From positions 87,988,520 through 88,052,519 of the forward strand of contig NC_058339.1 of NCBI RefSeq assembly GCF_905475395.1: 64,000 bases of DNA. The letters are read 5' to 3'. This document shows, piece after piece, positions 21,401 to 38,866 of the stretch; positions within the stretch are counted from its first letter, which is position 1; each line of letters opens with the position of its first letter. The stretch is from Chrysoperla carnea. Its lineage: Eukaryota > Arthropoda > Insecta > Neuroptera > Chrysopidae. The notes under the pieces were generated by a model. It ran no database searches. It was given only the letters and a program-made list of their open reading frames with translations, and was not told where the DNA came from. The position numbers and the translations under genes were made by a program.

Positions 21401-24400
21401 AGTGTAATTTAGGCCATACGACTGAAATAAAACTTCTTTAGCTTCATATTTTGGTATAAATACATGTTATAAATAGGATAAATATTATTTATAAAATTAT
21501 TGAGTAATAAAAACGAATAGTTTTTTTAATATACATGAGCTTGTTTCGATCGCTGGTCTGCGGTATCGGAATCCAGTGTTCCGCCACTTAATGTATAATA
21601 TTTTATTTAATTATAGTATGATATGGATGTTTTTATGTTGTGGAATCGTAACTCTCTCTCTTTCTATCTTCACTAACTTATTCTCCTCTCAACTTGATCA
21701 CACTTTTCGTAACAAGCTAGATCATACATTTTCGTAACATTCTGATCATGCATTCTCCAGTTTATTCTCCAAATCAAGCGTGCTTAAAGAAGTTTTACTT
21801 CAAAAAAAAACCCTATTTTCCTGCACCCGGATGCCACGCACTCTCTTGCAACCCCGGAAAAGACGGCTCCGGACCTTATAATAGAATCTCGACTGTCAAC
21901 CATCTAAATTTGATGTAGACATCTATGATTAATTTGAAATATTTTTAAAAGGTGTTAACTTATGGTCCAGAAAAATATTTATTCTTAAATGTTATCAAAC
22001 ATCGAATACCATTTAGAAAATTGGCTACGAATTTTACAAAACAATTAACAATAATTGAAGAATCCAATTCACTTGGCGAAAAATCATTAATCGAACAAAA
22101 AATGAGTGAAATTCTAACGATGTACGAATCAAAAACAGAAGCAATTGCATCGAAGAAAAAACGTAAAACAAAAAATAATGATGAGATCGAATCAGAAGTA
22201 ACATTTAGTTCGAATGATATAACTACAATTCTGGAGGATGTTGAAGAGGATCAATTTGATGAGGAAACTAAAAATAGTTATTTTTTGAAAATGTCACAAA
22301 CACAATGCATTGATTCAACATTGTTGGAGAAATCTTCTTCGAATGATACCACCGATGATACGGAAGCAGATGAGATTTCGAATGAGTCACGATTTCATTT
22401 CGAAGCATTTCCTGAGGTACCATAATGGGGTTTTTATTTAAAATTATTATTTAAGTTCAAGAATGTACGACCGCCAGGATAATTTTAACAAGAAGTGAAC
22501 AAGTTATAGCAAAATTCATCATCAAAGTTGAAAATAACTTACAAACTTGGCGCTCGTACTATATTAAATAATTATTAATGTTAATCGAAAAATGTTATAC
22601 ATTTTTTAGATGGAAAATTTGGATTTGACACAAATGGAAAATGAAAATCCAATAATATTAATACAAACATTTAAAAATAAAGAAAATTCATTAAACTTAA
22701 AACAAACATTAGCACAACTGAAACCAAATTATATAATTATGTATCATAGTGATATGGCAGCGATAAGACAAATTGAAGTTTACGAAGCGAAAAATAAACG
22801 TTCACGCCCGCTAAAAGTTTATTTTCTAATTCACTCGGGAACGGTTGAAGAACAAAGTTATTTAACAACGTTACGACGTGAAAAACAAGCATTTGAATTT
22901 CTAATTGAAACAAAAGCTGTAAGTACACAAAACTTTCCTGGTGGAAATATATTATAGAGACCAAAAACTTGTAAAAATACAGTCTTCAAACTGTTTAATA
23001 AGTTTTACACATATCTTTTCATACTTTTTTAGAATGTTTCAAAATTTTTTAAACTTATTGTATTATTGGCAGAAAATATTTCCAGCAGGAACGGGACAAT
23101 TTTTACATCAATGTCCATTCCCTTTAACGAACACTTCCCCTTCTTAGGGCATTAATTTATGGCTGTATGAAACATTTTTTAGAAAATGGTTGTGCCGGAT
23201 TATCAAGATGGTAAATCGGATGATTGTTTAATGTTACAACGTGAAGGTATCCGAATTATGGAGAAAAATACACGAAAAGCTGGTGGTCAAGAGAATGAAC
23301 AAGATGAAATTATCATACCAAAAATTATTGTTGATATTCGAGAATTTCGTAGTGAATTGCCAGCGTTAATCCATAAACGTGGTATTGAAATTGAACCAAT
23401 GACAATATCGGTAAATGTTTAAAAAATTTGTTTCTAGAATGTTTTCGATTTAAGCGTATGGCTATTTTAATCGCAGGTTGGAGATTATGTTTTAACACCA
23501 GAAATTTGCATTGAACGTAAAAGTATTTCCGATTTAATACAATCGTTAAATTCGGGACGTTTGTATCATCAATGTGTACAAATGTCGCGATTTTATACTA
23601 AGCCAATGTTGTTAATTGAGTTCGATCAAAATAAACCATTTCATTTACAAGTAAGTGAATACTTTTTTATTTATTTTCTTTTTGAGGCGAGACGTCTTCG
23701 AGCTAGAGATGCTATTAAAATCAGATGAAGCTATAGGATACTACCGAGGCTAAACTCCACGCAGAAATCCCACAGCATCTCCGTCGGGATCTTTCCCATG
23801 ATTGAAGGATCCAAAGTTTCGCACCCCAACATTCTGAATCGGACGTCTTACAGATATCTGCAAGTATATTCTGTATAAATATTTTTTTTCAGAGTAATTA
23901 TGTGGTATCCAGTGATGTCTCTCATAATGATATCCAAGTGAAATTACAATTATTAACTTTACACTTTCCAAAATTGAAATTAATTTGGTCGCCAAGTCCA
24001 TACGCTACAGCACAATTATTCGAAGAATTGAAGGTAAATTTCTGTCATGTTGATATTATATATATATATATATAACTGCTGATCGTTTATTTTCGTTACG
24101 AGTAGGAAGGGAAAGATCAACCAAATTTAGAATATGCACTAAGTATCAGCGGTGAAGATGATGTAGATATTATTGAGAAGAAATATAATGCAGTTGTTTA
24201 TGATTTCGTACAAAAATTACCAGGCATACATTCGAAGAATATTGATACGTTTTTACGACGTGGAAAAAATTTAGATCATATTATTACATTAACGGAGGTA
24301 AAATTTATTTTAAATATTTTTGTTTTATTTAGCAAACATTTTTAAGGATGTACGAGCACCATGGCAATTTTGGATAAAAGACTTGTTTTTTTTTTTTGTT

Positions 24401-25231
24401 TAATATGAAGTGGAACTAAGTCTAAATCAATTCTGAAAATTTAAGGGACGGTTGTCCGATTATTTAAATAAATAAATGACTTCAAAACTAGCCATATTTA
24501 ACATTGGTTTTATAGTAAAACGGTAGGTAGATGGGTAATATGTTTTCATAGATTTCTCAAAAACTAGTGGGGGGAAATTAAAAAAAAACTATTTAAATTA
24601 AAGTTAAAACCTTAATAAATTATTGAAAAAAACAAACCGTTGTGCAAGACTAATTAAGAATTTATGAGTACGATAGTGGGGACGCAAATAAAAAAAAAAT
24701 ATTTTTTCAATTTTAATGGTGAATTATGTTATAACTTGACAATATAAGACGAAAAGTAAGAATAAAATTTTTCGATATCTGAAGTAACTTTCAAAATATC
24801 GAAAATTGAAAATTTTGTTTAATTATTTAGCTTTCAATATTTCGAAAACCAAGGCAGATATCAAAAAATTTTATTCTTTATTTTTCGTCTACGTTTATGA
24901 AATTATAATAAAATGCATCATCAAAGTTGAAAATAAGCTACAAATAATTTCAACCACAAGTCTAAACTTGCCTTGGCGCTCGTATTTCTTTAAGCTGTGT
25001 ATGCGAGAGACACACTATTGGACATAATTAATATTTCCGAATTTTTTCATTTTGCAGGAAGAATTATCTGTGATGTTAGATAATCCAAATGATGCAAAAC
25101 TATTATACAATATAATTCACGAAGTCCATAAACCAGAAGAAGAAGGTGTTACTGGTACGAAATCTGATCCAAACAAACCTGGATCGAGTAAATGGAAATT
25201 AAAAAATAAATTTCGTCATAAAAAAACTTAA
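18456..25231 (+). CDS. ERCC4: XPF/ERCC4 DNA repair endonuclease (mei-9 homologue)
   Basis: Exons: 18456-18571, 18634-18982, 19093-19245, 19335-19460, 20513-20653 or 20663, about 20948/20971-21108, 21186-21355, 21952-22416, 22610-22918, 23183-23410, 23477-23650, 23893-24033, 24106-24297, 25058-25231. With the 20663/20971 junction the frame stays open for 961 codons (human XPF 916 aa). The N-terminal half is the degenerate helicase-like region ([29 protein letters not shown]). The nuclease domain follows ([18 protein letters not shown], then [18 protein letters not shown] with the metal-binding GD and ERKxxxD). The C-terminus is the helix-hairpin-helix pair ([13 protein letters not shown]). XPF with ERCC1 makes the 5' incision in nucleotide excision repair. 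The exon 5/6 junction is uncertain: a MITE lies at the donor and a 10-bp duplication at the acceptor (see findings). Start chosen as the only ATG in the first exon with family-like sequence ([16 protein letters not shown]). Confidence 0.92.
20662..20882. mobile_element. 221-bp TIR element at the XPF exon 5 donor
   Basis: Termini CAGTAGCGTAGCTA and TAGCTACGCTACTG are perfect 14-bp inverted repeats. AGTAGCA is repeated on both sides (20653-20659 and 20883-20889), consistent with a ~7-9 bp target duplication of hAT or MULE type. The element starts only 8 bp inside the expected intron (donor GT at 20654). Non-coding. Confidence 0.75.
21540..21930. repeat. Unclassified low-AT stretch in XPF intron
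   Basis: A compositionally distinct block (CTCTCTCTTTCT run, ACCCGGATGCC, CCGGAAAAGACGGCTCCGGA) that stands out from the surrounding AT-rich intron. Probably a repeat. No matching second copy seen in the window, so the class is unknown. Confidence 0.3.
22456..22567. mobile_element. Family G MITE, short copy (XPF intron)
   Basis: Ends GAATGTACGACCGCCAGG and CTTGGCGCTCGTACTATATT match the terminal inverted repeats of the copy at 24342. Confidence 0.6.
23690..23872 (-). mobile_element. LINE 3' end, copy 3 (XPF intron)
   Basis: CACGCAGAAATCCCACAGCA and following blocks align with CAACGCAGAAAGCCCACAGC at 6358 and onward. Here it is antisense to the host gene. Confidence 0.6.
24054..24076. repeat. 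(TA)n microsatellite
   Basis: About eleven TA units in a short XPF intron, close to the exon 12 donor. Confidence 0.8.
24342..24993. mobile_element. Family G MITE, long copy (XPF last intron)
   Basis: TTAAGGATGTACGAGCACCA at the left pairs with TTGGCGCTCGTATTTCTTTA at the right, both ending in TTAA. Inside, TCGAAAATTGAAAATTTTG-type sequence is partly self-complementary. TTAA ends suggest TTAA target choice. Confidence 0.65.
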
Positions 25232-25250
25232 AATTTATATTTTTGTATTA

Positions 25251-25256
25251 AATAAA
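25251..25256 (+). promoter_or_regulatory. Polyadenylation signal of XPF
   Basis: AATAAA 20 bp after the TAA stop. Confidence 0.55.
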
Positions 25257-25599
25257 TTTGTTAAGCTATAATTTTTGTCTTATTAAATACGATCCTTGAA
25301 TAATCGGGCACTGGAAAGGGCTCTTATTTAGAAGAAAGAAAAAAATTTCATGCTCTGGTTTTCTTTCTCTCTTGTTGACTATAAAAAATATTTTCAAAAT
25401 AAGTAATAATTAGATCTTGGTTTTTGGAATTTCTTATCGAAAACTGATAATTTTTTGAAGTGGGCTCACAAAAACAGGATGTAGCTAATTGAGTTTGTAA
25501 TAATAATTTAAAAAAATCCCACCTTGAAAAAAGCCACCGACAATTTTGAAAACAGCCGGGCTGTTTGTATTACCTATTATATTCAATGCTAAAATTGTT

Positions 25600-25695
25600 T
25601 GTATTTTTGGTTCTGGGTTAGTTTTTAGGGCTCCGTATCCGAAGGGTAAATAAACAAAGGGACTCTATTATTAAGACACCCCTGTCCGTACATCT
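25600..25695. repeat. Fragment of a common insect repeat
   Basis: TTTTTAGGGCTCCGTATCCG ... GGGACTCTATTATTAAGACA ... CTGTCCGTAC is the familiar 'GGTTCCGTACCC / CTGTCCGTCCGTC' insect repeat. Related text at 59870-60010. Other parts of 25232-28116 hold only the MITEs listed. Confidence 0.45.
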
Positions 25696-25929
25696 GTTCT
25701 AAAATTTGTACAGAGAATGTATTGACATAATTGTTGAAATAAAAAAAAATAATAATAAATAAATAAATAAACCGGAATACATTAAAATGTATGAGTAGTT
25801 TTTATTTATAATAATAGATGGCTTTACGACTATAGTGCTTCTGTAGAATCATGGAGGGCTTTACAATGATAGTTTTTAGCCATACTCATAGATTGCTTTA
25901 CTAATGATACATTTTTTGCTTATACCTAC

Positions 25930-26161
25930 CATAGAATATTATACATAGATAACACGAGTGATATGCTAGCCTGTAAATGGATGCGATATGATGAATGAGA
26001 GAGAAGACTGTCAGTTAGTTCCTATGTGTCCTTGTCATAGTCATATGTCATAATCATATAGGTTAGACAAGGGCACATAGGAACTAACTGGAAGTCTTCT
26101 CTCTCATTTATTATATCGCAAATTTTGGGCCAACAACTCTCTCTATTTATAATATTCTATG
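25930..26161. mobile_element. Foldback MITE between XPF and the amylases
   Basis: CATAGAATATTATACATAGA at the left end pairs with the right end TCTCTCTATTTATAATATTC. Inner arms are longer: GAGAGAGAAGACT and AGTTAGTTCCTATGTG pair with their complements near 26065-26110. Arms of 55 bp or more around a ~30-bp loop. Confidence 0.8.
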
Positions 26162-27367
26162 ATACATGCATTAATTAAAATAGAAAATAGTTTCATTTCT
26201 TATTCTTTGGGCAGCATACACATATAGAAAAGTATATAGTGTTAAGTACGATGATACGGAATCCTTTCTGTGCGAGTCCGACACGCGCTTGGCCAAATTA
26301 TTTAGGTTTATTTTTTAAATATCATAGGTAAAAACAAAATTTCTATAAATATTGGCTGAGATAAGTTACGCCGCATCTCTAAGGAATGGACTCCTACAGT
26401 CAAAATAAGTCATAAATAAAGATTAGCAAAAAGAAGAATAATATAATAAAAAGTTATAATATAATAATACAAAAATAATTTGGAGGCAAATTTTTTTATT
26501 TACTTAAGTTAAAATCCACAGATTTTCCGTTTTCCTGGAAAATGAATTCCTCGGATCAAAATAAGTGGAAAATAAAGAATGGCAAAAATTCATTTGATAA
26601 TTGATAACAGTTTGAAATGTATAATTAATTTTTAAATAGTCTAAAATTAATTAATATACATAAATGTTGAAATTAAATGTTCAAATAATCTCCCATTAAT
26701 TGCAATGCGCGAATTAGTGCAAAGAAATTGTGACAATATTAAAACGAATTGTGATATATTAAAATTTATTGAAATTTTCAAAGTTGCCGATATAGTAAAT
26801 TTTACTGCAATTTATCAGAACATTTTTTCTTTAAGTTTCATTTTTACAGTATACACAAAATTTGAAATAAATAGCAAAGTTTCCAATCTTAGAATTTGAA
26901 AAAATTAACCAATAAAATTAACGAATTGGATCAAAAAACTTTTCGAATTCATTTCTAACAGATGTTGCAAGATTTATGATATACCCTGTATAGTTGAAAG
27001 TGATAAAAAAGCTTTTATTATATATATGTTTACAATTAATATGATAATTACTTGAAAGATAATTAAACAACATATTTTGGTGTTTCATATTTAAAAAATT
27101 TTCTAATCTATTTATAATTGATACTTTTAATAAATTTTTGTATTTATAATTGAATGTTGGTTGTTTTTATAAAAATTTATCCAAACACGCGGATATAAAT
27201 ACTGGTATTACATAATCTAAATTATTTATTTTATTTGTCTCTTATTGAGACTAGTTTTTTTGATAAGTTTTAAAATTATTTCTGATTTTAAAAAGGTAAG
27301 AGCTTTTAACTCATAACTGTTATTTGTTATAACTGACTAGACTATTTCTTAACTGATATCGTAATGG

Positions 27368-27864
27368 TACAGTAAAAGATGTTAGAAAATTCGGCTAATA
27401 AAGAGAAATGAAAGAAACCGGTCGCATTTTGCTAAAACTTCATGGAATGTGTTTCTTAGGTGTTAATTAGCATTAGTAACGCATGAGTAAATGTTTCTAT
27501 TTGTTATAATAAACAATAATTTGTTGATTCAATGGAACGATCAATGTTCAAGTTCACTTAAAAAATTTTAAATAGGCAACTTGTATGACGTAAATGTTAA
27601 GTGTTTATCAAATACTATTATACATGTATAACGAGAACGTAATTAAAGTTGCCTATTTATTAATTTTGTAAGTCAACTTTAACATTGAACGTACCATTGA
27701 ATTAACAATTTATTTTTTATTAACAAATAGAAACATTTGCATCACCGCAACTAACTCATACCTTACTAATGATATTTGACACCTGAGAAACACATTCCAT
27801 GAGGTTTTAGCAAAATACGGGTGGTTTCTTTCATTTTCCTTTATCTGTAACATATTTTGCTGTA
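27368..27864. mobile_element. Family B foldback MITE, full copy
   Basis: Nearly palindromic ~497-bp element upstream of the first amylase. The left arm (ACAGTAAAAGATGTTA, AAATGAAAGAAACC, TTTTGCTAAAACTTCATGGA, AGGCAACTT) is the inverted copy of the right arm. The central unpaired part is near 27585-27640. No coding potential. Confidence 0.8.
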
Positions 27865-28116
27865 CTATAAGTGTATACTGTTGTTTTGCTGACAAAGCGC
27901 TTGTTATCATCGACTAGGATTGAAATTTACTCAAAATTCGATCATGCTTTGGGGCTGAGCTTCAGTATCTAGAAGTAGCTTGATTTTGACTTTTAAAAAT
28001 TTTTGTTTAATAGAAAATTATTGATCTATCTAACCCCTAAAAACTATATCGACGGGCTATTTCAATTGTGCATAATTTATTTTAGCAAAATTTTCATTCA
28101 AAAACCGTTGTTCAAT

Positions 28117-30634
<2,518 letters not shown>

Positions 30635-30655
30635 GAAGCTAAATTATTTTTACTA

Positions 30656-30661
30656 AATAAA
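30656..30661 (+). promoter_or_regulatory. Polyadenylation signal of first amylase
   Basis: AATAAA 22 bp after the stop codon. Confidence 0.5.
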
Positions 30662-31089
30662 TAACAAAAAGTCCAGTTTGTTTTATTATATTAAGCCCTA
30701 ATTTTCCTTTGTAGAAAATTGAAGATGGTTGGCTTTTAAATAGTTGGATAATAACAGATTTGGGTGATGTTGGCTCATTTTTCTCGCCTTACAGGCAGCT
30801 TAAAAATATTTCAGTGATGACTAAAATGAGAAAAATTGTTAGCTGTTTGTATAGCATATCGTGCACTTTAAATAATCCCCAAATTTTGCATATCCTTAAT
30901 TAATTTTACTTTATCATTCGGGCTAGATCTAATACAAATATTTCTTGTTGGTCTCACAATATTCTTTTAACACGTGGAAAATTGTCATAAGCTTGAAAAA
31001 AAGCGTCTTTCTTTCATTCTGGTCTACCTGTGATGTACATTTCAGCCATCCTGAAAGCAAAAGTGAGGAAATGGAGCCATCCTAACCGG

Positions 31090-31330
31090 TCATAATCCAA
31101 ATCTAACCAAAGTATAGAGATAATACCATAGAGGTGTATAGACGTAGGAAACGCAATAAGTGAATTCTTGATCGCAGTGAGAGAGGTAGAAAGACACAGA
31201 AATTGTAGAAGGAGAGATGAAGACAGTTACACACGCTTACTTTATCTGTCTCTCTCCACTACGATCATCCGTTTGGTCGACGATTTTGCAGCTTTATTGT
31301 ATTATTTTTATGAAACAAAGTGACTTAATA
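31090..31330. repeat. Family D dispersed repeat, copy 2
   Basis: TGTATAGACGTAGGAAACGC and GACAGTTACACACGCTTACT ... TCTGTCTCTCTCC match the order of blocks at 2280-2720. Of the inter-amylase spacer (30662-33899), 31340-32690 shows nothing I recognise. Confidence 0.45.
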
Positions 31331-32694
31331 TTTATTAGAAGTTTGAAAACATCTGAACTTTGTTATTATTTGTCGCTTTTATTTAAAAAATTTTGAATGA
31401 CCTTAAATTTGAAAATATCTTTCTAAAAATTTATAAAAAAACAAATTATTCATCTTATTTTTTTAAATATTTGGTAAATTAAGCATGAGCGTACACAGTA
31501 TTCCTCTAGGTTTAGATGTTTAAAACATAAATTGTTTTGTAGCGATCCCCAAGTATGGTCTTTATTTGAAAAGAATAATGTTACTCGAAAAATAATCTCA
31601 TCCCCTTCAAATTTGTGCCCAAATTCGACTTTTGACTTATATATTATCTGCAAATTTAAACCTACAACTCCAGCAGATAACAGTCAACAATTTGAAAAAC
31701 CATCCTAGTTCTAATTAACCTGCAGAAGCAAAATTGTTATCAGAAAACAAAAAATATTTTGATGTAGAAGAATATAATACAAAAAAGATTTTTGTTTTTG
31801 TCTTGACAAGTTTCTCATTGCCTAGTATTTTCAAAAGTGAAAAACCGGCTTTTAAAAAAAAATTAAATCTAAACAAGTGAAAGTTGTAGGTCTTAAAAAA
31901 CCTATCGAATACCATACGTAGAATTAAAATTGGGCCCGTAGTTTCCAAGAAAAATCGACAAAAATTGAGTTTTTTAAATTTTCTCATTACTTTTTTTTTA
32001 GAAATGGATACAAAATTGTTATTTAGTGAAAAGTTCGGTAATGGCTCAGCAAAACTCCTGTTTTTTATTGACAAGAAATTTTGCATATTTTTCGAAAATT
32101 GGTCTTTTCGTAGGTTAATTGGACCTTCTAATGCGAATTAGCGATTGAATAATCCAGTTATTAAAGTTTAACTTTTTTATTTTTCGAATATTCGAGTCTA
32201 ATAGATTTTATCGTATTTTTTTTCCTACTTTAAGATCAATTTAAAATTGTGTGATTTGATCCCATCTAAACGAAAACTTTTTCGATCTCAAAGAAAAAAG
32301 AAAAAAGGCTAAAAAAATGGAAAAATTTGAATGAAGTCAAATGACACAACAATAAATTTTATAACGTTATAAGATTCAATAACAATAATTTTGGTTTCAT
32401 GAAAATCTAATTTATTTTAAAGTGAAACGGTTTTTCAAATAAACGGGAACTTAGACCTTTTTTTATTTAATTTTTTTGGTAGATTTGAAAATTTCCAGTG
32501 ATAATGATTTAGTATTATCTAGGTGAGCCACTGAATAGCAAACCATCTGTTTAAACAAATAATAATTATGAAAAAAATATTATTTATTTAAACATTTATA
32601 TAAAAATAACAATTTTTCGAATCTTTGTATGTAATCAATTCGTGAATTTATCCGAACACGGATCACGGCAAAAGTAGGTAAGTCTATATGTTTA

Positions 32695-33160
32695 TCTTAA
32701 TATATATATTTCTTGTGTGCGTGTGTATGTAATTGAACTCCTCCTAGACGGCTGGACCGATTTTGATGAAATTTTTTGTGTGTGTTCGTGGAGATTCGAG
32801 AATGGTTTAGATTTACAATTTGGTCCAGTACAACTGTTTTTGAGGGCTCCGTACCAAAAAAATGAAATTTCATTAAATGGTGGGAGCGCATATAAATCAT
32901 ATCACATTATGTATACTATGTGTACTATGTATTTTTAATAGTATTCAGGTATTGTCAATAGGCATTTATTAGAGCCATATGCGAGCGCAGCGAGCTCTAC
33001 TATCAAAGGTCAGGCCAAAGGTCGAAGGTCAGGCCACTCCAATAAATAGGAGTTAAATTGGGGTTTAGCGGGATGGGTTTAGCGGACAGGCTAAACGTAG
33101 TATAGGTATTCATGAATTGGAGTTATGTTTTTACGGGACAACGTCCGTCGGGGCCGCCAG
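32695..33160 (+). mobile_element. Helitron-like non-autonomous element between the amylases
   Basis: The 5' part has GCTGGACCGATTTTGATGAA, typical of insect Helitron left ends. The 3' part has the hairpin ACGGGACAACGTCCGT followed by CGGGGCCGCCAG next to T, close to the usual Helitron 3' end (hairpin then CTRR, inserted before T). No coding part. Confidence 0.6.
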
Positions 33161-33689
33161 TATGTATATATTTTTTAAATTTTATATTCAACTGTAAATG
33201 TTAATTAAAATTGGTCTATCTTCTATGAATTTAAATTAACCCATCCCAGAGGTAGGCATGTGTCTACAAAAACTCCCGGAAACTACATTTTTCTGTTCTA
33301 TATACATGCTAGAAAGGATTTTCGGTCGCAAAATTAAGTTTTAGCCGATATCTCTATTTCGATCCCTGATAATATTAAACCCCAGTTAAAATAAATATAT
33401 TAAGGTTGTTCTGGAAGCTAAATCTCGTAGCTAAAAATTGAATTTTTATGTTCATATTTTTTATGGTCCGATTAGAAGTCAGTGAATCCAAAAGCCCCCA
33501 GATTGGTATTTCCATCCTCATTTATTATTTTTATTTCGTTTCGAGAACTCGGGGACATAAAATTGTGATTTTTAACACAGTACTTACTTTTAATTAATCG
33601 GCAAATGAGCTTCAAAAACGATTCATGATGAAAATTTATCACAGCCACACAAAACATAAACTTTGGTTTTTGACGCTTTGTCGATATTT

Positions 33690-33735
33690 TTAGAGCATTT
33701 TTTACATTTACGTCATACAAATTGCCTAAATGCAA
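33690..33735. repeat. Family B fragment upstream of second amylase
   Basis: TTTACATTTACGTCATACAA matches the centre of family B in reverse. Confidence 0.5.
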
Positions 33736-33899
33736 TTATCAAAAAAAGTAAGTTTTAAATACGTTCATTTCTTATAACATTAACCTATTTAAGTTTCGAA
33801 TTTATGTTATTTAATTATTTTAATGACAACAATTAGTTTAATGATAATATTATTTAGGAAATTTGCCAACTGTCATAATCATTAAAAATTATTTAAAAA

Positions 33900-37066
<3,167 letters not shown>

Positions 37067-37097
37067 AATCCAAACTATGCTTATGTGGTTAAAATTC

Positions 37098-37103
37098 AAT
37101 AAA
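37098..37103 (+). promoter_or_regulatory. Polyadenylation signal of second amylase
   Basis: AATAAA 32 bp after the stop codon; another AATAAA lies at 37113. Confidence 0.5.
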
Positions 37104-37228
37104 CAAAAAATCAATAAAAAATTTATGTAGTTTTATTTAATTTCCTAAATTATTATTTTAATAAATATGAAAACTCCGAAATATTTATGAATGTAGTCGA
37201 CTTTGAAAGAAGAAGTTAAATTTGATTG

Positions 37229-37445
37229 TGTTTAGAAGGTAATTTTGACCCAAAAAATTGTAAAAACCGAATTCATTTGACGTTTGAGCTAGTGATTTCT
37301 AAGAAAAATGATACCTCGGATCGATTTTTGCTGTTATCTCGAAAAGTACACGCCCAGATGTTAACCAAAATTTAAATTTTTTTGAGTCGTAATTGTCTTA
37401 TAACATGAGCTTTACCCAAATCGGAAACAGAAATTATGACGCATC
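37229..37445. repeat. Diverged single unit of the 306-bp foldback repeat
   Basis: GGTAATTTTGACCCAAAAAA, CCTCGGATCGATTTTTGCTG and GAGCTTTACCCAAATCGGAA follow the same order as a unit of the 11745-12825 array. Heavily mutated, single copy. Confidence 0.65.
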
Positions 37446-37495
37446 GAAACAGACGTCTCGATACCGGGAATTTATATCGACAAAAAGCTCACATA

Positions 37496-38159
37496 CAGGG
37501 TGCTTTTTAAAGTTGACATATGCTTGGAACTTAAAAAATAAGTTTTATCTATAAAAATGCTTCAAGCAAAAAATGTTGAGTGTGTAGGCGCGCATTTTAC
37601 TCAGACATTTAACTTGACCTAGGTTTTCAAGCTCAATGAAAAGCTCACTCTATAATTGGTAATCGATAGATGAACACTTTAAATTTGAAATTTGTTGTTA
37701 TTGATTAAAAAAATAACAGTTTTCGTTCGAAACATTTTTCCGCAAACCGTACAGTTTAGGCGAAAAAAGATTCTTTAGAAGTTTTTTCGTATTAAAATTG
37801 GTATTTCGTATAGTTGTTTCTGCGCAATCTAGGCACTTTTCGAAAAAAAATTTCCAATATCCAATAAAAGTGGTTCGTTTTTCTATAAAGATCATTTTTG
37901 TTCAAATTGAATGAACAAAGGCACAAAAAGCTAGGTTTTTGCTATCAATTACTGCCTAAACTATTCGGGTTTCAAAAAATGTTTGTGTATTTATAAAGAA
38001 CAACTTTTTAATTTAAAGCGTTCATCTAATGTTTGTCAGTTATGAATCAGAATGAGGTTTTAATTAAACCCAAAAACTTAGATCGAATTCGATGCCGAAT
38101 TGAATTTTCCTCGATGAAATTTATATATCGAAATTCAAGCATATGAAAAAGGTACTCTG
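37496..38159. mobile_element. Family C foldback MITE, copy 3
   Basis: CAGGGTGCTTTTTAAAGTTG at the left, GGTACTCTG at the right, TA on both sides. Its left half is the reverse complement of the right half of copy 1. Confidence 0.75.
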
Positions 38160-38487
38160 TATATAGTTTCAATGTTGATGTAATGAGTAAGTTTTTCGGG
38201 GCGAGGGCCTGCGGACTAGTATTGATACCCAAGCACGTATGCGTACTTTCTTTCAGACTAAACGCGTGACGTTTCCGCCTCAAGGAGTGCCAGTATATCG
38301 CTAGTACTTATATTTACTTAATAGCGCACCCGATAAATATCTCTAAAAATTTAACATTGTAGGTATTTAAAATTTGTTGTTGGCCCCCAGGATATTTTGT
38401 ATGTGGAATAGACCCGTATGAAGTTCAATGTTAGTATGCTGAATGAATTTAATTAATAATGCTCATCTAATTATTATAATTTAAGTA

Positions 38488-38866
38488 CAGTGAAACCGCG
38501 CTAATATGATAAACGCTTTTCTGCTTCCGAAAACGTTTTGCAAAGATTCTGCATGGGCGCTGCCAGGATTACTTCCAGAGTGGTGCATCTGCATTTACAC
38601 TTGGGTTAATCAAAACAATCGACTATTTTCTTTTGGTTTCGATACCGAAAAAATGATTTCTATGCACATATAGAAAATTATCTAAAAATATAAGATATTT
38701 GTCAGACTATATTTTGAAAAAGAGTACTACTTTATTATTCCGTAATCCGACAAATTTCATATCAAACTATGATATGCGGAAATTAGTATAGTAAGAAACA
38801 AGTGGCACCGCGAGTTACAAGTGGCACCGCGGACTAGACAAGGACCGTATTATCGTGGTTCTACTG
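38488..38866. mobile_element. pogo/Tigger-like MITE
   Basis: Left end CAGTGAAACCGCGCTAATAT and right end ATTATCGTGGTTCTACTG are imperfect inverted repeats, with TA on each side, matching the pogo-type terminus CAGTxxAACCxCGxTAAT. A 20-bp direct duplication (GTGGCACCGCG) lies near the right end. Confidence 0.75.

Noticed and set aside
28003-28116. Upstream in-frame ATG extending the first amylase by 38 residues
   Set aside because: It would bury the signal peptide internally and has no counterpart in the second copy.
31715-32086. 123-aa open frame on the minus strand between the amylases
   Set aside because: Low-complexity, Phe/Lys-rich translation of AT-rich DNA with no domain.
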